From NCBI RefSeq assembly GCF_014200405.1, contig NZ_JACHBQ010000001.1, forward strand, positions 868,001 to 932,000: a stretch of 64,000 nt of DNA. The letters are read 5' to 3'. The stretch's first letter is position 1. Every line of letters begins with the position of its first letter. This document shows positions 53,614 to 62,490 of this stretch, piece after piece. Origin of the DNA: Cryobacterium roopkundense. GTDB lineage: Bacteria > Actinomycetota > Actinomycetes > Actinomycetales > Microbacteriaceae. The notes beneath the pieces were generated by a model that saw nothing but the letters and a program-made list of their open reading frames with translations, did no database searches and had not been told where the DNA came from. The position numbers and the translations under genes were made by a program.

Positions 53614-54117
53614 CTAAGCGGCGGCCTCGGCGAGCGTCTTCTCGATCGCGGCCACTATTTCCTTCGACTGCGGCTCGACGGTTGAGGCGAAGCGGTCGAC
53701 GATCTGCCCATCCGAGTTCACCAGGAACTTTTCGAAGTTCCACTTTACGAGCCCGGGCAGGATGCCGGTCTTGAACTTGGTCAGCTGAGCGTAGAGCGGG
53801 TGTTGGTCCTTGCCGCGTACATCCACCTTCGTGGTCATCGGGAAGGTCACGCCATAGTTCATGTCGCAGAATTCAGCGATATCGCTCTCGGTGCCGGGTT
53901 CCTGGCCCATGAACTGGTTGCTCGGCATGCCGAGGATCACGAGGCCGTCCGTCGCGTACTGCTTGTACAGCGCCTCGAGGCCCGCGTACTGCGGGGTGAA
54001 GCCGCACTTCGAGGCCACGTTGACCACGAGCACGGTCTTGCCGCGGAAGTCGCCGAATGTGGTCTCTGTGCCGTCGATGAGGGTGAGGGGAATCTCGTAG
54101 AGCGAAGGAGTGTCCAT
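53614..54117 (-). CDS. Glutathione peroxidase-family (thiol) peroxidase
   Basis: A 167-residue GPx homolog. The peroxidatic cysteine is in NVASKCGFTPQY, the catalytic Gln in MPSNQFMGQEPG, and the Trp/Asn pair in VKWNFEKFLV. The selenocysteine of animal enzymes is cysteine here. In bacteria without glutathione such enzymes use thioredoxin or mycothiol-linked partners. ATG 54117 is preceded by TAGCAT ending 6 nt upstream, so the mRNA is probably leaderless. A striking palindrome lies about 95 bp upstream. Confidence 0.95.
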   Translation of the reverse strand: MDTPSLYEIPLTLIDGTETTFGDFRGKTVLVVNVASKCGFTPQYAGLEALYKQYATDGLVILGMPSNQFMGQEPGTESDIAEFCDMNYGVTFPMTTKVDVRGKDQHPLYAQLTKFKTGILPGLVKWNFEKFLVNSDGQIVDRFASTVEPQSKEIVAAIEKTLAEAAA

Positions 54118-54123
54118 GAGGCG

Positions 54124-54129
54124 ATGCTA
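54124..54129 (-). promoter_or_regulatory. -10-like hexamer, leaderless start of the peroxidase gene
   Basis: TAGCAT on the minus strand ends 6 nt before ATG 54117. Confidence 0.45.
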
Positions 54130-54211
54130 GCGCTGTGCGCTCTGAGCGGGCTGCGTGCGGGCTGTGCGCCCCGTCGCCGACCTGTGCGGCGGCTGTGTAG
54201 ATGCTGTCCAC

Positions 54212-54236
54212 GCGCACATTGTCCAACAATATGCGC
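54212..54236. promoter_or_regulatory. 25-bp dyad with a FadR-type GntR core
   Basis: GCGCA-C-ATTGT-CCA-ACAAT-A-TGCGC: two nested 5-bp inverted repeats around CCA, with a single mismatched pair. The centre TTGTCCAACAA fits the TNGTNNNACNA consensus of FadR-type GntR regulators. It sits in the 300-bp gap between the divergent peroxidase gene and the small protein gene at 54418. Confidence 0.65.
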
Positions 54237-54417
54237 ACGCATGAAGTACTCTCGTAACATACCCGGAATTGATTGAGGCGGATTTTCAGCCCGCAGTTCC
54301 GGACCGCGCGGCGCAGCGCAGACTTCCCGCCGAACGGGCCCACCCGAGTATGAACAGCACCTGTGTTATCTCTGTCGCCTGGCCCTTGTTCGGCTTTCGC
54401 AGAACACAAGGAGCACC

Positions 54418-54594
54418 ATGAATTCCTACGTATCACACACGACCCGTCACTTCGATGAAACCACCGGTTATGTCAGCCTCGACGGCCGCCGCGCAGGCGT
54501 CGGCACCGGCTACGTCACCCACCAGGGCCAGAAGGAGCAGGTGGGCGGCTACGTGTCGTCAACTGGCAAGGCCTCAGGACGCCGCGCGGCCTGA
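54418..54594 (+). CDS. 58-residue small protein of unknown function
   Basis: A short gene with a near-ideal ribosome site (AAGGAG, then five bases, ATG) and a strong terminator 19 bases after its stop. The product, MNSYVSHTTRHFDETTGYVS onward, is hydrophilic and rich in Gly, Thr, Ser and Tyr. It has two internal echoes, TTGYVS and GTGYVT, plus GGYVSSTG, a possible threefold GYV repeat. The tail is basic (ASGRRAA). There is no signal peptide or helix. I do not recognise the family; a stress- or cold-induced protein is conceivable but unproven. Confidence 0.75.
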   Translation: MNSYVSHTTRHFDETTGYVSLDGRRAGVGTGYVTHQGQKEQVGGYVSSTGKASGRRAA

Positions 54595-54612
54595 CTCGCA
54601 GACGCAGTATCA

Positions 54613-54642
54613 GGAGGGTCCCGCCGGTTGGCGGGGCCCTCC
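54613..54642 (+). terminator. Terminator hairpin after the small protein gene
   Basis: GGAGGGTCCCGCC pairs with GGCGGGGCCCTCC (one G-U pair, GGTT loop), followed by TCTGTGTGTG. Confidence 0.85.
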
Positions 54643-54872
54643 TCTGTGTGTGTCCGGTGCGAGGGTTTCCCCGGCCCCGGTACACTGGAAGAGCTAGTGG
54701 CACAACGCACGCACTTCGTGCCCGCCATTTTTATGACTCAGGCCAGGCATCCGGTTGGCGTTTCGTTGAAGTCCGTGCGGCCCAGGCCGCTGAGCTTCCC
54801 GGTATAAAACCCCTGTACTTCTGCGTCTCCTCACGCTGAGACCTGCACCACGCATACATAGAAAAGAGTTTC

Positions 54873-56558
54873 ATGAGTACCCACGACCTTGACCTGTCCG
54901 CCCCGCCGGCCCTGCCCCCGCGCGGCCTGCGCATCATTCCGCTCGGCGGACTGGGCGAAATCGGTCGCAACATGACCGTCTTCGAGCACAAGGGCAAGCT
55001 GCTCATCATCGACTGCGGCGTTCTCTTCCCTGAAGACAACCAGCCCGGCATCAACGTGATCCTGCCCGACTTCACGATTCTGCGCGACCGCCTGCAGGAC
55101 ATCGAGGCCATCGTGCTCACCCACGGCCACGAAGACCACATCGGCGCGGTTCCCTACCTCCTCAAGGAGCGCGGGGACATCCCCGTGATCGGCGCCAAGC
55201 TCACCCTGGCGTTCCTCGCGGCCAAGCTGCAGGAGCACCGCCTCAGTCAGAACTTCATCGAGGTCAAGGAGGGCGAACGCCGCACCGTCGGTGCCTTCGA
55301 CCTCGAGTTCATCGCGGTGAACCACTCCATCCCCGACGGCCTCGCTATCGCGGTACGCACCGAAGCGGGCCTCCTGCTCCACACCGGCGACTTCAAGATG
55401 GACCAGTTCCCCCTCGACAAGCGCCTCACCGACCTTGGCGCCTTCGCTCGCCTGGCCGAAGAGGGCGTCGACCTGTTCCTCACGGACTCGACCAACGCCG
55501 AGGTTCCCGGATTCACCACCGCAGAGAAGGACATCGGACCGGCGATCGACACTGTGTTCCGAACCTCCCCGCGCCGCATCATCGTGTCGAGCTTCGCGAG
55601 CCACGTGCACCGCATCCAGCAGGTCATCGACGCCGCAGTGAAGCACAACCGCAAGGTGGCCTTCGTCGGCCGCTCCATGGTGCGCAACATGGGCATCGCC
55701 ACCGAGCTGGGCTACCTCAAGGTTCCCAAGGGCCTGATTGTGGACATGAAGGCGCTCGAGCGCATGAAGGACGACAAGGTCGTTCTCGTCTGCACGGGTT
55801 CGCAGGGTGAGCCCATGGCCGCCCTGTCTCGCATGGCCAACCGTGAGCACATCATCAAGATCGGCGAGGGCGACACCGTTCTGCTTGCGAGCTCGCTGAT
55901 CCCCGGAAACGAAAACTCCATCTACAGGGTCATCAACGGCCTGACCCGCTGGGGTGCCAACGTCGTGCACAAGGGCAACGCCAAGGTGCACGTCTCCGGC
56001 CACGCGAGCGCCGGCGAACTCGTCTACTGCTATAACATCGTCAAGCCCACCAACGTCATGCCCGTGCACGGCGAATGGCGCCACCTCAAGGCCAACGCCG
56101 AGCTCGCAGTGCAGACCGGTGTCGAGGACGACCGCGTTCTCATCGTCGAGGATGGCGTTGTCGTGGACCTCATCGACGGTCGCGCGTCGATCACCGGCCG
56201 GGTCCAGGCCGACTACGTGTTCGTTGACGGCATGACCGTCGGTGGCGCTTCCGAAGCTGCCATGGAAGACCGTCGTCGCCTCGCGGAAGACGGCACGATC
56301 ACCATCCTCGGAATCCTGAACGCCAAGACCGGCCTGCTCTCCGAGCCTGTCGAGTTCCTCGCGCGCGGCTTCGTGCACGACGACGAGTGGGTTCGCGGCG
56401 CAACCAAGGTCATCGACGAAGCGATGAAGGTTGCCAACCGGGTGAAGACCGTCAACGGCGCAGAGCTGGAAGACCTCTTCACCTCATCGGTGAGCCGGTG
56501 GATGCAGCGCAAGTACCGCCGCAGCCCGCTGATCACCTCTGTGGTTGTCGACGCCTAA
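54873..56558 (+). CDS. rnj: Ribonuclease J
   Basis: A 561-residue metallo-beta-lactamase/beta-CASP nuclease with endo- and 5'-exonuclease activity, central to mRNA turnover and rRNA maturation in Actinobacteria. The metal motif is LTHGHEDHIGAVPYLLKERG, followed by NHSIPDGLAIAVRTEAG and TGDFKMDQ. beta-CASP residues lie in RIIVSSFASHVHRIQQ and VCTGSQGEPMAALSRMANRE, then HVSGHASAGELVYCY and MPVHGEWRHLK. A C-terminal domain of about 100 residues ends the protein. GAAAAGAG precedes the ATG. A TACACT hexamer at 54681 could be the -10 of a long leader. dapA, often next to it in relatives, is not here. Confidence 0.97.
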   Translation: MSTHDLDLSAPPALPPRGLRIIPLGGLGEIGRNMTVFEHKGKLLIIDCGVLFPEDNQPGINVILPDFTILRDRLQDIEAIVLTHGHEDHIGAVPYLLKERGDIPVIGAKLTLAFLAAKLQEHRLSQNFIEVKEGERRTVGAFDLEFIAVNHSIPDGLAIAVRTEAGLLLHTGDFKMDQFPLDKRLTDLGAFARLAEEGVDLFLTDSTNAEVPGFTTAEKDIGPAIDTVFRTSPRRIIVSSFASHVHRIQQVIDAAVKHNRKVAFVGRSMVRNMGIATELGYLKVPKGLIVDMKALERMKDDKVVLVCTGSQGEPMAALSRMANREHIIKIGEGDTVLLASSLIPGNENSIYRVINGLTRWGANVVHKGNAKVHVSGHASAGELVYCYNIVKPTNVMPVHGEWRHLKANAELAVQTGVEDDRVLIVEDGVVVDLIDGRASITGRVQADYVFVDGMTVGGASEAAMEDRRRLAEDGTITILGILNAKTGLLSEPVEFLARGFVHDDEWVRGATKVIDEAMKVANRVKTVNGAELEDLFTSSVSRWMQRKYRRSPLITSVVVDA

Positions 56559-56572
56559 ACGTCACCCGCACG

Positions 56573-56611
56573 AAAAGCCGGCCGGCCCCTCGGGGCACGG
56601 CCGGCTTTTTT
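56573..56611 (+). terminator. Rho-independent terminator after RNase J
   Basis: AAAAGCCGGCCG pairs with CGGCCGGCTTTTTT, with a further CCCC/GGGG inner stem; the T run is six bases. Confidence 0.95.
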
Positions 56612-56635
56612 CGTTCTGAAACGGATGCCGCCTCA

Positions 56636-56725
56636 CATAACTCCTGCAGATTCTGGGCCGGCCGAAACTCGACCCCGGAATCACGCGGGAGTCCGGCTAG
56701 GCCGTCCCGATTTGCAGGAGTTATG
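56636..56725. repeat. 90-bp palindromic intergenic element
   Basis: The element starts CATAACTCCTGCA (56636-56648) and ends with its exact reverse complement TGCAGGAGTTATG (56713-56725). Inside, GGG/CCC, CGGC/GCCG, ACTC/GAGT and CCCG/CGGG can pair in register, so the whole unit folds into one long imperfect hairpin. It lies between the convergent rnj and prfC genes, after the rnj terminator. It may be a dispersed REP/MITE-like sequence; a single copy is seen here. Confidence 0.8.
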
Positions 56726-56747
56726 CGTCGGGAAGCGGGCGTGAGGA

Positions 56748-58361
56748 CTAGCGGAAATCGTCTACCGTGGCGTTCGCGATGTCCACGAGCACGAGGTCGG
56801 GGTTCTCCCGGTGGATCGCCTGCAGGCGCCACGGCGTGCTGAACAGCGCGAGCAGGGTGCCGTCCGAACGGGTGAAGACCTCGACCTGGCGCATCGGGGC
56901 CAGCAGCAGTGCGCTCGCCTTGTCGGTGCGCCGAGCCACCTGGTATGGCAACGCTTCCATGCGAATGTCGGCGTGGAAGTCGTGAATCATGCGGTCCTCG
57001 ACCACCTCGAACTGCATCGGGCCCACGGCGCCGAGCACGGGTGCCTGCTCTCCGCGCACCTCGGAGCGCATCACCTGGATGACGCCCTCGTGGTCGAGCT
57101 GTTCGATGCCGCGGCGGAATTGTTTGTGTTTGCTGCTGTCCACGGGGCGGATGGCCCTGAAGTGCTCCGGCGAGAACAGGGGGAGCGGCGGGTATTCCAC
57201 CGGTTCGTCCTCGAAGATCGAGTCGCCCACGCGCAGCGCGGAGGCGTTCACGAGGCCCACGATGTCGCCGGGCCACGCCTGGTCGATCACGGTGCGCTCC
57301 CGGCCGAAGAGCTGCTGGGCGTACTTCGTGGCGAAAGGCCGGCCGGTAGCGGCGTGGGTCACGATCATGCCGCGGCGGAATTCCCCCGAGCACACCCGCA
57401 CGTAGGCAACGTGGTCGCGGTGCGCGGTGTTCATGCCCGACTGCACTTTGAACACGAAGCCCGAGAAAGCGGATGTCACGGGGCGCGGCACCCCGGCAAT
57501 GTCAGGACGGGCCTCGGCCGGGGGAGCAAACTCCACGAGAGTGTCGAGGAGCTGCTGCACGCCGAAGTTCGCCACCGCGGCGCAGAACAGCACAGGGGTC
57601 GTGTCGCCGGCGAGGAAGAGCTCGGAATCGTGGTTCTGGCCCTCGGCGTCGAGCAGCTCGGACTCGTCAGTCGCGTTCGTCCACGCCACACCCTCTTCGG
57701 CTGCGGCATCCGCTGCGCTCAAACGAGTGGAGACGGCGGCGGTCGCGCTGCCGGGCGTGCGGGTGAACCGTAGGAAGTCCCCGGACCGGCGGTCCATCAC
57801 TCCGCGCAGGTCGCCGGCCTCGCCGACCGGCCAGTTCAGCGGGGTGGGCAGCAGGCCGGTGCGGTTCTGGATCTCGTCCATCAGGGCGAGAGCGGATGCC
57901 CCGGGCCGGTCCCACTTGTTGATCACGGTGATCACGGGCAGGCCGCGCTGTCTGCACACCGCGAAGAGTTTCATCGTCTGCGGCTCGAGGCCCTTGTTCG
58001 CGTCGACGAGCATCACGGCGGCGTCGACGGCCGAGAGCACTCGGAAGGTGTCTTCGGAGAAGTCCGCGTGCCCGGGGGTGTCGACGAGGTTGATGACGGC
58101 GTGGTCGTACTCGAACTGGATCGCTGCGCTCGTGACGGAAATGCCACGGGCCTTCTCCATCTCCATCCAGTCCGACACGGTGCCGCCGCGGCCGGCCTTT
58201 CCGTGCACGGCGCCAGCGTGCGTGATCGCGCGGGCGTGCAGCAGCAGGGCCTCTGTCAGCGTCGACTTGCCCGCGTCAGGGTGGGAAATCACCGCAAAGG
58301 TACGTCGACGGCGTGCCTCGACGGGCACGTTGATGTTGGACACTTCGGCGAGTTGAGTCAT
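56748..58361 (-). CDS. prfC: Peptide chain release factor 3
   Basis: A 537-residue translational GTPase that recycles RF1/RF2 from the ribosome. G1 is AVISHPDAGKSTLTEALLLH, G2 in ARGISVTSAAIQFEYD, G3 VDTPGHADFSEDTFRVL and G4 VINKWDRPG. The RF3-specific C-terminal domains show GEQAPVLGAVGPMQFEVVED. The ATG at 58361 (MTQLAEVSNI) is chosen over 58394 because of homology and a GGAAAG sequence. Product is full length. Confidence 0.96.
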   Translation of the reverse strand: MTQLAEVSNINVPVEARRRRTFAVISHPDAGKSTLTEALLLHARAITHAGAVHGKAGRGGTVSDWMEMEKARGISVTSAAIQFEYDHAVINLVDTPGHADFSEDTFRVLSAVDAAVMLVDANKGLEPQTMKLFAVCRQRGLPVITVINKWDRPGASALALMDEIQNRTGLLPTPLNWPVGEAGDLRGVMDRRSGDFLRFTRTPGSATAAVSTRLSAADAAAEEGVAWTNATDESELLDAEGQNHDSELFLAGDTTPVLFCAAVANFGVQQLLDTLVEFAPPAEARPDIAGVPRPVTSAFSGFVFKVQSGMNTAHRDHVAYVRVCSGEFRRGMIVTHAATGRPFATKYAQQLFGRERTVIDQAWPGDIVGLVNASALRVGDSIFEDEPVEYPPLPLFSPEHFRAIRPVDSSKHKQFRRGIEQLDHEGVIQVMRSEVRGEQAPVLGAVGPMQFEVVEDRMIHDFHADIRMEALPYQVARRTDKASALLLAPMRQVEVFTRSDGTLLALFSTPWRLQAIHRENPDLVLVDIANATVDDFR

Positions 58362-58605
58362 GAATGCTTTCCGGCGAATGATTCGGCAGGCCAAAAGTGG
58401 GCCCTACATCGGCTTCCGCACGAATTCGCTCTCCCCCCTACCCTAACTGCCGTCCATGGCTGCAGGCCCCGACGCGGCCCCCTCTATAAGAGGTAGGGGC
58501 GTGCCATTGTGTTTTTCTTGCACCTTTTTTGGCGCAACCTGTCGCGTCGTCGCGGTGGAACGGCATGATCGGGTTAGTGTCTCCTCCAAGAGTGAGGAGA
58601 CGCGG

Positions 58606-59661
58606 ATGTCTCGATTGGCCGTTCTACGCCCTGCACACCCCACCGGCGCCCACGCGATCCTGCCCGGAAGCCCCCACCGGCCGCCCGCGGCCCGGCCGGC
58701 GCCCTTCATCGGGCCCGCCCTCGACAGTGATGTGGGCTGCGCGCCGTGCAGACGCACGATCGCCGACACGGAGCTGTCCGTGCATCCGCTCGCCCTCGGC
58801 TGCAGCGCGTTCGGTTGGTCTGTCGACGACGCAACGAGTCGACAGATTCTCGACGTGCACCGTTCCCTGGGCGGAAACTTCCTCGACACCGCCGACAGCT
58901 ACTCGGCCGGCCGTAGCGAGATCATGATCGGCTCGTGGCTGCGCAGCCGCGGGGAGCGGGAGAACACTGTCATCGCAACGAAGATCGGGCGCAACCGCGA
59001 CAATCCTGGCCTTAGCCCGCGAAACATCATCGGCGCCGTCGACGCTTCGCTCGAGCGCCTCGGAACGGACTACATCGACCTGCTCTATTTTCACTTCGAC
59101 GACGTGCGAGTGCCGCTGGAGGAAAGCCTCGGGGTGATGGCAACGCTCATCGAAAGCGGCAAGGTGCGCTACCTTGGAGCCTCGAATTTCTCTGCGGACC
59201 GGCTCTTCGAAGCGAGGGTTCTCGCCGCCAATGGCCTGCCTCGCTTCGTGGCCCTTGAGACGCACTACAACCTCGTGCACCGAGAAGAATTCGAATCAAC
59301 CCTCGCCCTCGTCACGCAGGCGCAGGGACTCGCGGTCATGCCCTATTTTCCGCTCGCCCACGGGTTTCTCTCCGGCCGCTACCGCAGCAAAGCGGATATC
59401 GCCGACAACACTCGCGGTCGTCGTGCGGCCGCGTATGTCAACCGCAAGAGCCTGCGGGTACTCGGAAGCGTCGATCGGATCGCGGCCGAGCACGACGTGC
59501 CGCCGAGCACGATCGCGCTCGCGTGGCTTCTCGCCCGCCACGGTGTGGTGGCACCTGTTGCCGGTGCGAGCCAAACCGAGCAGGTCGAGGCTCTCGTGGC
59601 GGCCGCAGGCATCCGCTTGGGGAGAAGCGACGTGGTCGAACTCGACCGCGTTTCGCTCTGA
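58606..59661 (+). CDS. Aldo/keto reductase
   Basis: A 351-residue (alpha/beta)8 reductase of the YghZ/GSP69-like AKR group using NADPH. LALGCSAFGWSVDD precedes the catalytic aspartate/tyrosine region FLDTADSYSAGRSE, then KIGRNRDNPGLSPRNIIGAV, DYIDLLYFHFDDVRVPLEES and KVRYLGASNFSADRL. The catalytic His is in the YFHFDD strand. The first 50 residues from ATG 58606 are Pro/Ala-rich and carry a CAPCRR motif. GAGGAG seven bases upstream decides this start. It converges on a TetR gene. Confidence 0.92.
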   Translation: MSRLAVLRPAHPTGAHAILPGSPHRPPAARPAPFIGPALDSDVGCAPCRRTIADTELSVHPLALGCSAFGWSVDDATSRQILDVHRSLGGNFLDTADSYSAGRSEIMIGSWLRSRGERENTVIATKIGRNRDNPGLSPRNIIGAVDASLERLGTDYIDLLYFHFDDVRVPLEESLGVMATLIESGKVRYLGASNFSADRLFEARVLAANGLPRFVALETHYNLVHREEFESTLALVTQAQGLAVMPYFPLAHGFLSGRYRSKADIADNTRGRRAAAYVNRKSLRVLGSVDRIAAEHDVPPSTIALAWLLARHGVVAPVAGASQTEQVEALVAAAGIRLGRSDVVELDRVSL

Positions 59662-59673
59662 CGCGACCCGCGG

Positions 59674-60264
59674 TTAGCCGGCGGCCTCGTCCAGCACGCG
59701 CTGCACGGCGCGCAGCAGGGCGGTGTGTGCGCCTATGGGGTCCCCGAGGTTGGCGCCGGCGAAGGCCCCGTCACGGGCGAGGAAGAAGTCATCGGCTGCG
59801 TCTCCCGGGCGGGCGTGTCCCATGCCGCGGAAGAGGTCTTCCACGGCGGTGCCGTACCACTCGCGGTGGGCGGTGACGGCCTGGCGCACCGGGTGGTTAG
59901 GGTCGGCGAACTGCGCGGCGGCGTTGATGAAGGGGCAGCCGTGAAAACCCTGGCGGGTGACCTGGGTGGAGATCTCGGCGACGATGCCGCGCAGGCGCTG
60001 CTCAGGAGTGTCGAAGCGTGTGTCGACCGCCGCCAGAAACTCGCGGGCGATCCGGTCCCGGCCCTGCAGGTAGACCACGATGAGGGCGTCCTTCGAGCGG
60101 TAGTACTTGTAGAACGTGGCCTTGGTTACCTTGGACTCGCTGATGATGCGGTCGACGCCCACCGTATGCACACCCTCGGCGTAGAAGAGCCGGTCCGCCG
60201 TCGCGAGAATGCGTACCTTTGCGTGGGTTGCGGGTCGTGCCACCGTGTCTGTCAGCTGAACCAT
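59674..60264 (-). CDS. TetR/AcrR-family regulator
   Basis: A 196-residue repressor with the helix-turn-helix ILATADRLFYAEGVHTVGVD, RIISESKVTKATFYKYYRSK and a C-terminal domain resembling TetR_C_16/33-type ligand domains (VTRQGFHGCPFINAAAQFAD). GAAGGAG precedes ATG 60264. A perfect 16-bp palindrome lies about 100 bp upstream, in the gap to the divergent M16 peptidase, and is the probable autoregulatory site. Ligand unknown. Confidence 0.92.
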   Translation of the reverse strand: MVQLTDTVARPATHAKVRILATADRLFYAEGVHTVGVDRIISESKVTKATFYKYYRSKDALIVVYLQGRDRIAREFLAAVDTRFDTPEQRLRGIVAEISTQVTRQGFHGCPFINAAAQFADPNHPVRQAVTAHREWYGTAVEDLFRGMGHARPGDAADDFFLARDGAFAGANLGDPIGAHTALLRAVQRVLDEAAG

Positions 60265-60361
60265 CCGGTCAACTCCTTCGTGCTGTCGGGCCAGGGATGA
60301 GGTAGCGGGTGTGGGGACTGGGGCAGACCCGCACCACGCATGCAGACTGTAGCACAGACTA

Positions 60362-60377
60362 GACAGACTTGTCTGTC
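60362..60377. promoter_or_regulatory. TetR operator (perfect 7-bp inverted repeat)
   Basis: GACAGAC-TT-GTCTGTC, between the divergent TetR gene (60264) and the M16 peptidase (60460). A further half site, CAGAC, lies at 60353. Confidence 0.75.
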
Positions 60378-60459
60378 GGCATTCGGGGGTGGTTTGCCGT
60401 AAAGGGCCGCCGTGGCGGGAGGCAGGGCGGGTCGGCGCCTGACGTAAGCTGGGTTCGAT

Positions 60460-61809
60460 ATGAACGGTGCTGTTGAATTTCCCCTGGACGTACCCGAACT
60501 CTCATTTCTGGCGGCCGGTGACGCTCTCGTGCGGCGCACGGTGCTCCCCAGCGGAGTGAGAATCCTCAGTGAGCGGGTGCCTGGCAGCCGCAGCGTCACC
60601 ATCGGCTACTGGGTGGCGGTGGGCTCTCGCGACGAACTGCCGGGCCACTTCGGTTCCACGCACTTCCTCGAACACCTGTTGTTCAAGGGCACGCCCTCGC
60701 GCACGGCCTTCGACATCGCCATTTCCTTCGATGAGGTCGGCGGCGAGCACAATGCCATGACCGCCAAGGAATACACCTGCTACTACGCCAAAGTTCAAGA
60801 CCGGGACCTGCCGATGGCCGTGGAGGTGCTCACCGACATGCTCACGTCATCCCGCCTCGACCCCGTCGAGTTTGAGACCGAGCGCGGAGTCATCCTCGAG
60901 GAACTGGCGATGGCCGACGACGACCCGTCCGACGTCGCCAACGAACGCTTCTTTGAAGCCGTGCTCGGCGAACATCCGCTCGGTCGTCCCATTGGCGGCA
61001 ATGCCGACACCATCCGCGCGGCCACGCGTTCCGCCGTCAACGAGCACTACGAGGCAAATTATCGCCCGCAGGACCTCGTGGTGACCGTGGCTGGCGCGGT
61101 CGACCACGACACGCTCGTGGCCGACGTCGTGAGCGCTCTGGCCCGGGCCGGCTGGGACCTGGGTCTGGCCGCCGTGCCCGTCGGCCGCCGGGCAGGCAAG
61201 GCCGCGACCATTACGCAGGGCAAGCCCGTGACAATCGTGCACCGTCCGCTGGAGCAGGCGAACCTGCTCATCGGCATGCCGGGCCTGCTTGCGACCGACG
61301 ACCGCCGGGTCACGATGAGCGTATTGAACTCCATCTTCGGTGGTGGCATGTCGTCCAGGCTTTTCCAGGAGGTACGCGAGAAGCGCGGCCTCGCGTACTC
61401 CGTGTACTCCTTCGCGCCAGGGTATTCCGATGCCGGCCTGTTCGGCATGTACGCCGGCTGCTCCCCGGCCAAGGCGGCGCAGGTGGCCGAGCTCATGCTC
61501 AGCGAGCTGCGCCGGCTCGCCGACGAGGGCGTCACCGCAGACGAGATGCGGCGGGCGGCCGGCCAGCTGTCCGGCGGATCCGCTCTGGCGCTCGAAGACT
61601 CCGACACTCGTATGTCGCGCCTGGGCCGGTCGGAAATCACCCTCGGGGAATTCGCCGACCTCGATGAGGCCCTGCGTCGCCTCGCTCTCGTCACGGCCGA
61701 GGGTGTGCAGGAGCTCGCCAGGGAGCTGCTGCGCGGCCCGGTGTCGATCGTCGCCGTCGGGGCACTCGACGACGACACGTTCGCGGGCATCATCCCCGTC
61801 GACGTCTAA
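60460..61809 (+). CDS. M16-family zinc peptidase (processing-peptidase-like)
   Basis: A 449-residue pitrilysin-type metalloprotease. The inverted zinc motif is in GSTHFLEHLLFKG (HxxEH), with the downstream glutamate in ERGVILEELAMADDD. The second, inactive half has REKRGLAYSVYSFAPGYSDA. It resembles bacterial homologs of mitochondrial processing peptidase commonly encoded next to pnp and dapB in Actinobacteria. Substrates unknown. A TAAGCT hexamer at 60445 suggests a 3-nt leader. Confidence 0.95.
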   Translation: MNGAVEFPLDVPELSFLAAGDALVRRTVLPSGVRILSERVPGSRSVTIGYWVAVGSRDELPGHFGSTHFLEHLLFKGTPSRTAFDIAISFDEVGGEHNAMTAKEYTCYYAKVQDRDLPMAVEVLTDMLTSSRLDPVEFETERGVILEELAMADDDPSDVANERFFEAVLGEHPLGRPIGGNADTIRAATRSAVNEHYEANYRPQDLVVTVAGAVDHDTLVADVVSALARAGWDLGLAAVPVGRRAGKAATITQGKPVTIVHRPLEQANLLIGMPGLLATDDRRVTMSVLNSIFGGGMSSRLFQEVREKRGLAYSVYSFAPGYSDAGLFGMYAGCSPAKAAQVAELMLSELRRLADEGVTADEMRRAAGQLSGGSALALEDSDTRMSRLGRSEITLGEFADLDEALRRLALVTAEGVQELARELLRGPVSIVAVGALDDDTFAGIIPVDV

Positions 61810-61876
61810 TCCATCCCACACTCCCCGTCATTCGTCTGCCGTCACGGTAGGCCGCACGAGACCGAAAGGGCCAACG

Positions 61877-62479
61877 ATGCCCCAGTATCTCTACCTGGTT
61901 CGCCACGGCGAGCAGATGGATGCCGAGCACGGCCTGCAGGACGGCCCGCTTTCCCCCCGGGGCAAGCGCCAGGCGCAGCTCATCGCCGAACGCCTCGGCG
62001 GCGTGCCCTTCACGAGTGCCTGGCATTCCCCCCTGCAGCGGGCCGCGGAAACTGCCACGATCATTGCCGAACGGCTGCCGGCCCTGGTGTCGGCTCCGTC
62101 GCCACTGCTGATGGACTGCATCCCCTCCGGCCGCGCGTCGGAGACCCCTTCTGCCTATGATCCATTCTTCGGATCGGTCACGGAGGAGGAAATCGACGCC
62201 GGCCGGGCCCAGATGGAAGACGCCGTCGCCGAGTTCCTGCAGCCGAGGCGCAGCCAGCGGCACGACCTTCTTATCACGCACAACTTCGTGATCGCTTGGT
62301 TCGTACGCGAGGTTCTGGGGGCCCCTGACTGGCGCTGGGTCGGCATCAATCAGGCTCATTGCGGCCTCACCGTGCTGCAGCAGAAGCCCGGCCGACCGTG
62401 GACGCTCGTGACCCACAACGACCTCGGCCACCTGCCCGTGGAACTGCGCACGGGCCTGCCCGAGCCGCTGCTCTTCTAA
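61877..62479 (+). CDS. Histidine phosphatase-family protein
   Basis: A 200-residue phosphoglycerate mutase-like phosphatase. The catalytic RHG is in LYLVRHGEQMDAEHG, the second His in LLITHNFVIAWFV, with GPLSPRGKRQAQLIAERL and SPLQRAAETATIIAERL between. The substrate is unknown. GAAAGGG precedes ATG 61877. It follows the M16 peptidase by 67 bp in the same direction and is probably co-transcribed. Confidence 0.93.
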   Translation: MPQYLYLVRHGEQMDAEHGLQDGPLSPRGKRQAQLIAERLGGVPFTSAWHSPLQRAAETATIIAERLPALVSAPSPLLMDCIPSGRASETPSAYDPFFGSVTEEEIDAGRAQMEDAVAEFLQPRRSQRHDLLITHNFVIAWFVREVLGAPDWRWVGINQAHCGLTVLQQKPGRPWTLVTHNDLGHLPVELRTGLPEPLLF

Positions 62480-62490
62480 CGGAGGGCCTC

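Noticed and set aside
54681..54872. Riboswitch in the RNase J leader
   Set aside because: The 190-nt stretch shows no recognised aptamer core and RNase J is not a usual riboswitch target.
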